A stretch of 64,000 nt of DNA, taken from assembly GCA_028564705.1 (NCBI GenBank), contig JAPXFQ010001387.1, positions 310,001-374,000 of the forward strand, written 5' to 3'. Below, one piece after another: positions 21,601 to 34,400 of this stretch; position 1 is the stretch's first letter, and each line of letters begins with the position of its first letter. The notes under the pieces are model-generated. The model did not search any database. It was given only the letters and a program-made list of their open reading frames with translations, and was not told the origin of the DNA. Both the position numbers and the translations under genes were made by a program. The DNA comes from Apricaphanius iberus. Its lineage: Eukaryota; Chordata; Actinopteri; Cyprinodontiformes; Aphaniidae.

Positions 21601-24600
21601 TGTTCTGGTGTGTGTGTGTGTGTGTGTGTGTGAGTGTGTGGACCTGGTATTACTATCTTTGTGGGGACCAAAAATTGGAAGTTTATTATCCAAGTCGGGA
21701 CCGACCTCCCTTGTGGGGACCAAAATCCCGGTCCCCACAAGTATGAAGCAATTTTTGAGGCTTAAAATTTGGTTTTAGTGTCAGGGTTACACTTAGGTTA
21801 TGGTTAGGTTGGGGTAAGGGTCAGGGTTAGGCATTAATTTTTGATGGTTAAGGTTAGGGTAAGGCGCTACGGAAAACATTATGTCAATGAGAAGTCCCCA
21901 CAAGACATAGAAACCCAACATGTGTGTGTGTGTGTGTGTGTGTGTTTCCAGGTTCAGGCTGTCTGAAAACCAAGATGTCTGAACTTCGTCTGTACTGTGA
22001 CCTCCTCTTCCAGCAAGTCCAGACCATCCAATCGCAGCACACTGCAGACTCAGAAACCCCGCCCACTTCAGAGGTAAAAAAAAACAGTCTACTGTATTTC
22101 TTTATTTTGATTTCATATTATGCCTCTTTTTAAACAAGTTATAATGGGTCGATGTGAGAATAAAACATTCTCACATAAAGCAATCTCACCAGCAGAGTTC
22201 TTGATAATTTCAGTCCCTTTCAGAATGAGTTGTTTAGAGTGTACAGTCACCTTTATTTAAGTTAGCGGTTGCAGACCATGCCCACCCATCTTTTTACCAG
22301 GTTGCGGGGTTTGCCACACATGAGAATGGCATGGAATTGTGGGTGGGGTTTTACAGATGAGGGATGATTACGTCTAATTCCTCTAAAGGCTAGTTTATAC
22401 TTCTCCGTCAGCAAGTTTACAGCCAGATGCAGGGATGGGGGCGGAGATATTTTTCCTTTATAGTTCTCCATCTGTGTGTTACAAAGCAATTCCCCACCTG
22501 GACAGCAGGGCGTGTAACTTCTCATGGCAGGTCTATCTTCTATTGCAGTGCTATTTCTGGTTAAAGCCGCATTCCGTATTATTTCGGGGAGTGAATGTTT
22601 TTTTTTTTTTAAACCAACGTATGAAGGCTCCTCCCAAAACATCCCTTGTCCAACCCCCTCCTGCGACCTCTCCGCTCCTTCTACCCCTCATACAATTGGG
22701 CACGCGCATCTCCTATGATTTCACAGCATGTCTTTGTGTACTTTATCAATAAAATTTTATATTAATTTGCTTTACTGAATAAATGACTGTCTTAAGTGTT
22801 CAGCAAAAATGTGTCCAAAGCTGCGTCCGTTTGAAGCTTTTTAATATTCGAAGGTAGCCCAACTCCATGTTAAAAAGCTTGTCTGAAGTAAATCGGGGGG
22901 GACACATATCGACGTGACACCCTACTCGGGTATCAAAGGCATTTTTCAAGTTTGTCGCCATATTTCCCATTGGGTTTTTTTCTGAATTTAATGTAGCCCT
23001 GGCTAGCCTGGGAATGGCTAACTATGTAGCAGAAGTTTGCTATGACTTCATCATGACTGCTCTTTGCAATCATGGTGACTGTAAACAGGAAGACACGGAG
23101 CACTCTGTCTGTGCGGCCTCATCACCACAGTAGAAACTTGAATTCTATTGGATAAATAAATTCATCGCTCAGTCTGAATTGCATAGGGGTCTATGGGAGA
23201 AAGGAGGAACTTAAGAAAAATACAAAATGTTGTGGAGCACTAGCTTTTCTCGTAGTACTGAAGTAGTACAACTCATTGTGTTCAAAATCACCAAAATACC
23301 AGATTAGATCAATTGTCCTTTAAATCTAAAGCATTTATCCCCCATTTCCACTAGTGGCAGTACGGAACGGGAAGCTTTTGAGCGCTGGTGGCGTGTTTCC
23401 AATACCTGCATCTGTTTCAAAGCGACCCCAGCCGACCCATTTTTTCAGACTGCGTCTGCCTTTGCTCCAAGCGTGCCGAAGCGACCCAAAACGCCTACCT
23501 ATGGACTGATTGGTCCGGTAACATGATATCCCTCTCACTCCTACGCAGCAGTGGTAGCCATTGATTGTTCTGGAGATGTTTGTCAGTAAGTAAAGTTTCA
23601 AATAAGCAGCACACAACAGTTAACTGCAAGCAGCCTAAAATTAAAAAAAATTCATTATGAGTCGCGAATTATATAACTCCTATACAACCAGGGGATCTTA
23701 TTGATATACAGTGCATCCAGAAAGTATTCACAGCGCTTCACTTTTTCCACATTTTTTAATGTTACAGCCTTATCCCAAAATGGATTAAGTTCATTTTTTT
23801 CCCTAAAATTCAACACACAACACCCCATAATGACAATGTCAAAAGAAATGTTTAGATTGTTGAACATTTATACATATGAAAAAAACCCTGAAAAATCACA
23901 TGTACATAAGTATTCACAGCCTTTGCTCAGTACTTTGTAGATGCACCTTTGGCAGCAACTACAGCCTCAAGTCATTTTGAATATGATGCCACAAGCTTGG
24001 CACACCTATCTTTGGGTAGTTTTGCCCATTCCTCTTTTCAGTACCTCTCGAGCTCCATCAGGTTTGATGGAAAGCGTCGGTGCACAGCCATTTTCAGATA
24101 TCTCCAGAGATGTTCAATTGGGTTTAGGTCTGGCCTCTAGCTGGGCCACTCAAGGACATTCACCGAGTTGTTCTGTAGCCACTCCTTTGATATTTCGGCT
24201 GTGTGCTTACGATCATTGTCCTGCTGAAAGGTTAACCGTCGTCCCAATCTGAGGTCAAGAGCGCTTGGAGCAGGTTTTCATCCAGGATGTCTCTATACAT
24301 TGCTGCATTCATCTTTCCCCCTATCCTGACTAGTCTTCCAGATACTGCTGCTGAAAAACATTACCACAGCATGATGTTGCCACCACCATGCTTCACTTTA
24401 GGGATGGTATAGGCCTGGTGATGTGCGGTGCTGGATTTTCTCCGAACGTAACGCCTGGTATTCACTCCAAGGAGTTCAATTTTTGTCTCATCAGACCAGA
24501 AGATTTTGTTTCTCATTGTCTGATAGTCCCTAAGGTGCATTTTAGCAAACTCCAGGCGGGCTGCCATGTCCCTTTTACTAAGGTGTGGCTTCTGTCTGGC

Positions 24601-27600
24601 CACTATACCACACAGGCCTGATTGGTGGATTGCTGCAGAGATGGTTGTCCTTCTGGAAGGTTCTCCTCTCTCCACAGAGGAATGCTGGAGCTCTGACAAA
24701 GTGACCATCAGGTTATTGGTCACCTCCCTGACCAAGGCCCTTCTCCCCGTTCAGTCTTGGTGGTTCCTAACTTCTTCCACTTACGGATGATGGAGGCCAC
24801 TGTGCTCATTGGTACTTTCAAAGCAGCACAAATTTTTCTGTTACCTTCTCCAGCCTTGTGCCTCAAGACAATCCTGTCGTGGAGGTCTACACTCAATTCC
24901 TTTGTCTTCATGCTTGGTTTGTGCTTTGACATGCACTGTCAACCCATGGGCCTTATATAGACAGGTGTGTGCCTTTCCAAATCATGTCCGATCAACTTAA
25001 TTTACCACAGGTGGACTCCAATTTATCTGCTGAAACACTTCAAGGATGATCAGTGGAAACAAAATGCACCTCAGCTCAATTCTGAGCTTCACGTCAAAGG
25101 TTGTAAATACTTATGTACATGTGATTTCTCAAGATTTTATTTTTAATAAATTTGCAACAATTGCAAAGTCACTTTTTTCACATTATCATTATGGGGTGTT
25201 GTGTTTAGAATTTTATGGGGAAAATGAATTTAATCCATTTTTGCAATGAGGCAGTAACATAAAAAAAAAGTGGAAAAAGTGAAGCGCTGTGAATACTTTC
25301 CGGATGCAGTATATGTATATACTGTTGAATCCATGTATTTCACCATGTTGTAATGTTGGCTCTGGTTATTAGTGACTCTCGATCGGGAGGTGTGGGTTCA
25401 TGTGCCACTACTGGAAAAGGCTTTTTCACAGTGTGTTAAGGTTCACAGATATTCTTCCTGGTTTCAGAAAAGACTTTTTCTAGATTTGTTTAAAAAAAAA
25501 AAGTATATTTTATTTTTTTATTGTTTTAGGTTTGTGTAGATTTTGTATTTCAATAAATGAAATCAAAAACACAATTTTAATTACAGAACAATACTTTTAA
25601 TGTGAGATTTTTCAATGCACTATTTCTTCTATTCATTTTTGTGTCAAAATATGATTCCCCTGACTAACATTATTCAACAAGCGCCAGCTCCCTCTTATTT
25701 TACAGGATTGAATGTTCAGAATAGAGGGTGAAAATTTAGAGAAACACTTGGAAGTAGAGCTGGGCTATATGGCTTAAAAATTAAATCTCTTTTTCATACC
25801 AAATCTGATTTCAAATTTTACTAAAAAAATTTCTACCTGATTTTTTTTATTTTTCGTAAGAAGAAATTGCAAGTGATAAAAAATCTTCTTTTATTTCAAT
25901 CACCCTGTCCTGGAGCTGACTTAAATCTAATGTCCAACTAAAAAAAAGCTGCAAACTATCATAGTAAAACAAGATGGATAGATTGACATCACTCTGAGCT
26001 TTTGAAGTCTAAGTGTACGACTTGGTTGAATAAAAATTTCTGTTTTCATAAAAATTAAATTTTCAACAACAGCAGAGAGATACTTTTTGCTAGAGCTTTT
26101 GTTGTGACTGCATTTCGCTGGAGCTTTTGTTAAACTAAAGCCTATTTTAATCTTCTCCGACCGCAAATTTGCACTCAGACGCAGTCGTATTGACAGAGAC
26201 TTTTTCTGTTTATAGTACTCCGCTCTTCCACTCCATTCCCTATTGTTTTTTCAGCGTTGCTCAACCAGGACAGCAGGGGGTGCTAAGTTTTCATGGCGTC
26301 TCTGCCTACTATCACACAGCACCGCTTCTGTTTTTTTCTGGGCTTGTGAACGCATTTCTTCCTCAAGGAGCTATGAACGACAGAAAGTAAGTTTTGATTA
26401 AGCTGTAAAGCTTTTTACTAGAAATGCGGATTATAGAATACTCCAGAAACCCATGGAAACTAAACAAAGCAGCCGTTTTTTGTCGTTTTCCTACACCCCC
26501 TTGTTTTCAAAATCGCCAAAAGAACAGATTAGATAAATTATCCTTTCAATATAATGCATATAGTGGTGAAACACTGCATTAACTACTGATTACAGCGACT
26601 ATAGAGCCCTGTTCTGGTGAAGCGATCTATGTCTGTTACTGAAACTGACCAATCAGATGCAAACGCTCTCCGTCGACGGAGACGGATAGTTTAAATTTGG
26701 GCCTCTACTCCGTGCGTCCTTGCTGACCAATCACAGACATACACTCTCTGCTGAGACGAGTAGTTAGAAAATAAATAAATAAATAACAAATAAATCAGAA
26801 AAATGGGTTGGATGGTTTTTATTCCCAAATGGCAACACAAAAGGTTAACAAAGTGATATTAGTATAATATGTCCCCTGTCCCCTTAAAAGTTACTAGGAC
26901 AGATATAATGGTTTGATAGATTGGTAGAAAAACATAACCAAGTTGAGCAGCTTTCGGCCTGTTCTTACCCTTCTGTTCAGACTCTAGCACAGCTCTCTCA
27001 TATTACTGTGTGTTTAAGGCACTCCTCCCATCCCTTAAATATCCTCTAGAAACGTTGCCTTTCTGTTGGATGTATCAGTTACACAGTGAAATAAGAATAA
27101 ATTGATCATTTTGTTTATTTTACCTGTTTACTGAACATATTGAGGACACGCACACATAATCTTGCATAATGTGTGTGTGTCCTGCTACTGTTGTACTGCT
27201 AACAACATCTCATCACTTCAAAACTGTGTTTGTATCTTTGTACTCTGAGGGATGATAGGACATCAGGTGATTAAATAGATTGGTTGTATTACCTAGCTTT
27301 GTTGAAACGGCCCTTTACAAGATTTTACAGATCGGTTTAGTCTGGCTGCTGTCCTTTCTGAAATATCCAAAGCATTTCCAAACTACTCACATTGCTGTGT
27401 ATCTCCACATTTCACCAGAACTAGTTCTCTTCGGTGCTCAGTGTCAACAATTTAGTCATCTTTATCATCTTCCCTGTTTTCCATTTTCCTTAAAAATTCT
27501 TCACCAGCCATACACTTTTGACACTGCAGTTTTGTTTTAGAAACCAGCTTGGGCCTGCTGCTTTAAGTGCCACATTCTTTCTGCGACTTCATTGGCTAGT

Positions 27601-28415
27601 TAGCTTGACTTGATTGGCTAGTTAGCTTGACAACAAGGCAGTGCTTCGGCTGGATTGGTCGGTTGGCATAACGATTTAAAAAAACACCCCACGATTAATT
27701 GCGATTAAATGCGATTAAATGCGAACATTTTAATATCATGATTTCGATTAATTTGATTAATCGCCCAACCTTACCTTTGCGGCTGGTTAGACGCGCTACG
27801 ATGTGTGTCAAACACCGGTGCCTGCTGCTGCTTTCCTCCTGCAGCTTTTTCTGCCACTAAGGCGTAGTTTATGGATCAGGAAAATATTGTTTCAGTCTTT
27901 TAGTTTCCTTGTTGTAAAACTGGCTGAAGCAGCGTTTAGTTTCAGTCTCCAGTGTGGCAGCGAAGCACGGATTCAGCCTCCAGAACAAAATCTAAACCCC
28001 ATAAGAAGGCATCTGTCCGAACCAAAAATCCAAAGCCTTATGACAACAACCTCTCCAACAATCCCTCTATTTGATTAACAACAACTGCGCATTACGGTTC
28101 CATGTGGAGCAGTTGTTTAATTTCAGTTTAATACGTAGTTTGCTGTTCAGCTTGTTTGGATTTAATATTAATTAAAGTGAATAAAAGTTAAATACTTAAG
28201 AATAGGTATTAAAAATATTAAAAAAATAGGTATTACAAGTTAAAAATTGACAGGTAGCATTACATGATGACCAGATTTTTTCAACCATCACTGTCAAAAT
28301 GACAAAATCTGATTCCTGATCAGAAGGTAATGTCCAATTCCAATCGAGTCTAAAACATTGACGTAGGTAACAGGTGATTGGGGCCGATTTCCCATCACTT
28401 GATTGTCTCGGCACA

Positions 28416-28465
<50 letters not shown>

Positions 28466-31400
28466 TTTTATCATACGTTTTTTTCAATTCAGTTTATTTA
28501 TATAGCGCCGTTTCACAACAAATGTCATCTCAAGGCACTTTACAAGAAGAGTTATTACAATACAATGTTTAATTTAGAAATTAGAGAACCACAGAAGATT
28601 GCGTCGTGTACTTCTCAGCAATCCCTCACACTGAGCAAGCATGAAGCGACAGTGGAAAGGAAAAACTCCCTTTTAACAGGAAGAAACCTCCGGCAGAACC
28701 AGGCTCAGCATAAGCAGCCATCTGCCGAGACCGTCTGTGGTTTGGAGAATACAGAACAGAGACACAGAACAGAGACACAGAAAGAGCAACAGAACTGATG
28801 CAGAAGTTTGTTGCAGGACGTGGAGAACCTTCCGTCACTGCAATTCCATCTTGGTCAGGGTCGTCAAGCAGGGCGGGTCAGGAGCACCTACTGTAGGAAG
28901 AGACTAAGAGGAAACAGGTTAGCGCTTGAATTGACAGCACATCATGCAGTTGGAGAGAAGTAGGAACAGACTCTAATAATGTCCTCCAACAGCCTAGCCT
29001 AAAGCAGCATAGCTACTAACATTAACCTGTCTCCTAGCTACTAGGAGACCTAGCTACTAACACTCTCTACTTGGCTTACATTAATCTATCTCTATGTAGC
29101 TACTCAACCTCTTCATATCCCTTCCTAGCTTTTGACACTCTACCTGACTGCTAACATTAACCTGTCTCTTCCTAGCTACCTGTTAACCTGTGTCTAACTG
29201 TAAGCTTTGTCAAAGAGGAAAGTTTTAAGCCTAGTTTTAAAGATATACAAATTGTCTGCTTCACGAACCAACCCTGGGATCTGGTTCCATAGGAGGGGAG
29301 CCTGATAGCTGAAAGATCTGCCACCCATTCTACTTTTAGAAATCCTAGGAACTACCAGTAAACCTGCAGTCTGAGAGCGAAGGGCCCTGTTAGGAACATA
29401 TGGAACAATCAGGTCTCTTGTATGATGTATGATGGAGCTAGATTATTAAGAGCTTTATATGTCAGAAGGAGGATCTTGAATTTTCCCATTTTTTTCCCCC
29501 CATTATTTATCACCCAGTGTTCCTATCAAAGTCCAGTCCTGGGCCTTGCCCTCCTGAGCTCAAACCTCCTTCATGCTTTGAGGAGTGGGCAGGCCCTTCT
29601 TTTCCCAGGCTGGACGGAGTGTGTGGAACGTTGTCGTTATTCCAGTCAGATCCTCCCCTACCCCTCAGGCGCCCTGGTCAGCCAGGAGGAAGCAGTATAC
29701 AGCCCAGGACTGGTGCATGTTTTTGTGGGAGTTTCTCACATTAGCTACTCAAAGGAACACGGGGAGAACATGCAAACTCCACACAGAAATGCCAGGTGGG
29801 TGCCAAAGATATGGAGGAACAAACACAGGCGCCCCGGCCTCAGCACCCAAATCATCCCCAGTGGCAATTGAACTCAGGACCTTCTAGCTGTGAGGTGAGC
29901 TGCGCTACCAGCTGCGCCGCCGTGCTCCTGGCTCGGGACATCCCTAATGCAGAGCTTTACCGTAAATCTCTAGCCAGGGCAGGTTAAATACGGGAATCTA
30001 GCTTTTCCATCATCATCATCTCATACTAGTTCAACTCTCTTCAGGCCTCACTGCTCAGTGCCACCTGTGAGACGTTCATCAGGACTCTGGAGGAGTGTAT
30101 GGGTCTGGCCAACCAGAGTTTGACCCCCGACCTCCGACCTCCTGAAAGGGTAAAGTTCGTTTCACATTTGACCTTATTTGAGAATAACCTGAGCGTATTG
30201 CCACCTTATTGGACATATTTTTTTTAAATCATGTTAAATCAACAGTTTATTTTCTTCTTTTCCTTTTAGTAAAAAACAAATAAAAGTTTACAGAATTGCT
30301 CCGCTCATGGTGGCTGTATGTTGGTGCAGCTCCGCTATGTCAGTTCTAAATTTGTTCTTTTTGTAGACTTTTGATTGAGACGTTTCGGGTTTAGATTATT
30401 ATTCCCTCTTGTGTTAGGTGCTGTGCAGCTGGAATGATTATAGCCCTTACTCCTTTATTTCCTTTTTGGCAGTTATTATGCTGCAAAACCATGGCAACAT
30501 TGTGTTGTTTTTACAAGTGAGAGCAGCTGATTAGCATCTCAAAAGCTCATATGGTACCTGAACTATGACCCAAATCCCAGCGGAGTTGAAAAACGTACTA
30601 CCACGTACTACCCCTTGAGGATACTGATATGATTATATACTGTTAATTATAATTAATTTCCCTTTAGGATAGATAATTTTTGAATTTTCAGAGATGTGGC
30701 TCTTGTGTGTTGAACGTTTTGAGTTTTGAACACTTTTAGATCATAAATCTTATTTTTATCTCTGTGCACAGATGAAGCGGTCCATTAGCCATCCTGGAAC
30801 ATACAGCTTTGACAGGTTAGTTCACAGTCAAACTCACCTTCAACACAGTGTAGACTTTAAAACCGAGAAGCGTATTGAAATTGATAACTAAATGTACCTC
30901 GCTGCCACACCTTGACAGGCCTAAAACAATCTTTTATTTTACCAGCAGGAGGCAGTATTGCTGCATATTGCTGCTTCCTGCAGCCAAAAGTCCAGCTGAG
31001 CTTAACTTTAGTCCTCTCAGCAGGAGTAAGTCAGAAGGATAGAAAAAATGTGGAAGTTCTAATTACAGCAATGAAAACAGCGAACCAAATAGAGTCCTTT
31101 ATAAGCATCCCTGAACACACTTGAGTCAAGCGTTGGATATTACAAAATTTAATAAAAATTGGGAAAGGATACACTTTGAAACATTTTGGTTGGTGAAGCA
31201 TTAGAGATTTGTTTTGTTTTTTTAATTGAGAGGGCCTCAGGTTCAGAGAAAAGAACCATCACCTCAGATGTAGTTTTTTTATTAAAGATGCTAACAGACA
31301 CACAACACCAGCTGTCCTTTCTTTTTTAAAGATCAGCTTTTGTCCTTACCCTGTTCATGAGAGCATCTAAAGCAGTTTCTGAAAGCATCTGTTTTCCCTT

Positions 31401-34400
31401 TATGCAGCTGCAGCTTTTCTTTCAGCAACAGCAAATGTCAGTCAGACTTCTTTAAATGTCTTCTACCCTATACGGGCAATTAGTTGTGTTAAAGACTCAT
31501 TATTCTCCTCTAGGTCAGGTGTACCAAAGGAGTATGTGAGCGGAGATCAAAGGTCAGCTCAGCGCAGACATCGGACGTCCTCCGACAGCTCTGTCTACGA
31601 GACTGAACGTAAGACTTTGCCTTTTTCAGCGCATAGTTCAGAACAGACTTTCTACAGCAGACATAATCAAAGGAGAAGTTAAAAGTTGCAAAAGCATTAA
31701 CTCTAGGAGTGTAACAGTGCACAAAAAGTTTGGTATATTTTTGATAGACCTTAATCAAGAAAAGTAAATACAAATGTGCACACTTTTTTTCCACTTTGAT
31801 CAGCATAAAACAGAGAACCTTTTTTCCTGAAATTTATCCAGCCATTATCTATTCTGCTTAAGCCTGCCACAGACAACAGCAATCTGCTGAGCTGACAGTC
31901 ATTCAGCCGTTTGCTCATCAGATAGCTCACTGTGCGCGGCTCATTTTTGGTGAGTTTTCTGCCTCACGGGGCGCTGACATAAATATTATGGAGCCCCTAA
32001 AGCAGTGCTTCTTAATTATTTTCAGCCATGTCCCCCCAGAGAACAGACTTTTTTTTTCACTTTTCCATTAAATTTTTCTGAATTCTACTTTGTCCATTCT
32101 ATTCATATTTAATAAACCAAAAACTGTGGAATTATGGTGACTGAAAACATTTTACCGAACAAACAACCAAATAGATCCAAATTAACTGTTATTCACAACT
32201 ATTTTCACAAATTTAAGTGCTATGGTTCCAACATTTCCGTCATTTTTAAAGAACTAAAACATCCTATGTGAAAAAGGAATAATCTAATATTTTTCATATT
32301 ATACAAGAAAACTTCTCGCCACCAAATCAAGACTCACAGAAACCTGGAAACAGTAAATATTCATATTACTTCCATATTTATCAAAACCTTTGTTCATTTT
32401 TATGTCCTACTCCTTACAAGACTGCAGTGAAATACATGTATGTCAGTGTTTTTATGTTTAGCACTCTTTGTACCGCACTCCATTTGTGTTTTTACCCTGA
32501 CAGTTTTGTTTCTTCTCCTTGCTTCTAAAGCCTAGTTTATGCTTCTCCGACCGCAAATTTGCACTCAGACGCAGACATATTGACGGAGACGTTTTCTGTT
32601 TATAGTACTCCGCTCTTCCACTCCATTCTGTATTGTTTTTCCAGCGTTGCTCCACCAGGACAGCAGGGGGTGCTAAGTTTTAATTGTGTCTCTGCCTACT
32701 ATCACACAGCGCTGCTTCTGTTTTTTTTCTAGGCTTGTGAATGCATTTCTTCCTCAAGGACCAATGAACGACAGAAAGTTTTGATTAAGCTGTAAAACTT
32801 TTTACTAGAAGTTCAGATTTTAGAATACTCTAGAAACACATGGAAGCAAAACACAGCAGCCGTTTTTTGTTGTTTTCCTACACCCCCTTGTGTTCAAAAT
32901 CGCCAAAAGAACAGACTAGATAAGTTATCCTTTCAATATAAAGCATGTTGTGGCCAAACGCTGCATTAACTATTGATTATAGCGACTATAGAGCCTTCCA
33001 ACAAAGCAAAGAGCCGTTCTGGTGATGCGATTTTTGTCTGTTACTGAAACTGACCAATCAGATGCAAAGGCTCTCCGGAGACGGATAGTTATAATTTGGG
33101 CACCTACTCCGTGTGTCCTTGCGTAGGTGACGGAGAGCCCTTGCGTTGAAGGATAATGCCGTTGCGTCAATCCGTTTCCGTCAAAACGCAGAAGCATGAA
33201 CTAGGCTTAATACGACCCTTCACTATCACTGGTCGTCACTGTGAGCTTACAGAACTTATTGAAGGATTGTTCTCTCGATTCATAAACATCTCTGACCCTC
33301 ACGCTAAGCGTCAACTTGCTTGTCTTTTTTTTTCTTTTCTTTTTTCTGGGATAGTGGGCGTCTGTGTTTCTGTGAGTTTTCTTGCTATGGCGGGCAGGTT
33401 TAGTCTGTCTGCATGGAGAGGCGGGCCGACCTCCTGGCAACAACAAACAGGCAGACTTACAGGAGCGGGAGCTGCCAGATCATTACAGGAACAGCCCTGA
33501 AGCACTGCCCCAAAGTGACAAGGGGGAAAAAAAACAACCTTGCAGATCTTGCAATACTTTTGTGAAAAGACAAAGATGCATCCGGTCTGCTTTATATGCC
33601 TTCCCACATGTCTGACGGGTCCACCATGAACCCGTCAGAATTCAAGCTCCTCTGCGTTTAACTGTACTTGCTGCCAGTAACTGCTAAACTAGCATAAAAA
33701 GAATTTACTATAGTAAGTCATTGAACCCACTCTTGGTCGACTATCGGCTGAACTATTTAAGCCTTAGCTACAAGGTCTAGTGGTTGGTATCTAAATTGTT
33801 TTTGTAGACTCTCAAAATAATTCTTAAAAGCAGCTGGAATAAAAGTAAACCGACTTTGATGCATAGCAGGGGTTGCCTTAACCAAATATTTTGCGTATCT
33901 GACATTTTTTTTAAATCGTTTTTTTATTTAAAATGCTGACAGAAAAGTCTGAAGGCCATCGATCATTTTGACAGATTGCAATTCCTACCTGACCACTTGG
34001 TGCAAATACAGATACATGTCTAACTTTACATGCAGAATTCAGGTAATTGAATCAAGCCATAACAGATTCCCATGACAACATCTGGGCGTCGTCTCAGAAC
34101 TGGACACCGTACTCAATGCATCTCACTATCAAGGAGCTGACGCCCCAAATAAGAGTTATGGAGGCATGGACTGCACCGTATACGGACCGGAGATGAAAAA
34201 TCGCTGCAGCTTAACCAGTGATGCAGAAGAAGCGCATGCTGAGAGATTCCTTCCCATTGAAGTGATCAGAAAAGCCTGATCACTTTGGTTGGAGAAATGT
34301 TCCCTGATGTCAAAACTTTGACTAAAGTGGCGTTTGTAACTCCAGTCTCCAGCATGGCAGCAGAACACAGATTCAGCCTCTTATGTACAAACAGGAGCGT

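Noticed and set aside
21775..21865. Interstitial telomere array
   Set aside because: GGTTAGGG units are few and degenerate and belong to a known-style dispersed repeat, not a chromosome-fusion scar.
29422..29871. 149-aa open frame on plus
   Set aside because: Made of LINE 3' end and dispersed-repeat sequence; no domain and no splice logic, and it overlaps a plekha3 intron.
33156..33500. 114-aa plus frame and its minus partners
   Set aside because: Overlap the end of a MITE and low-complexity sequence; no domain and no exon signals.
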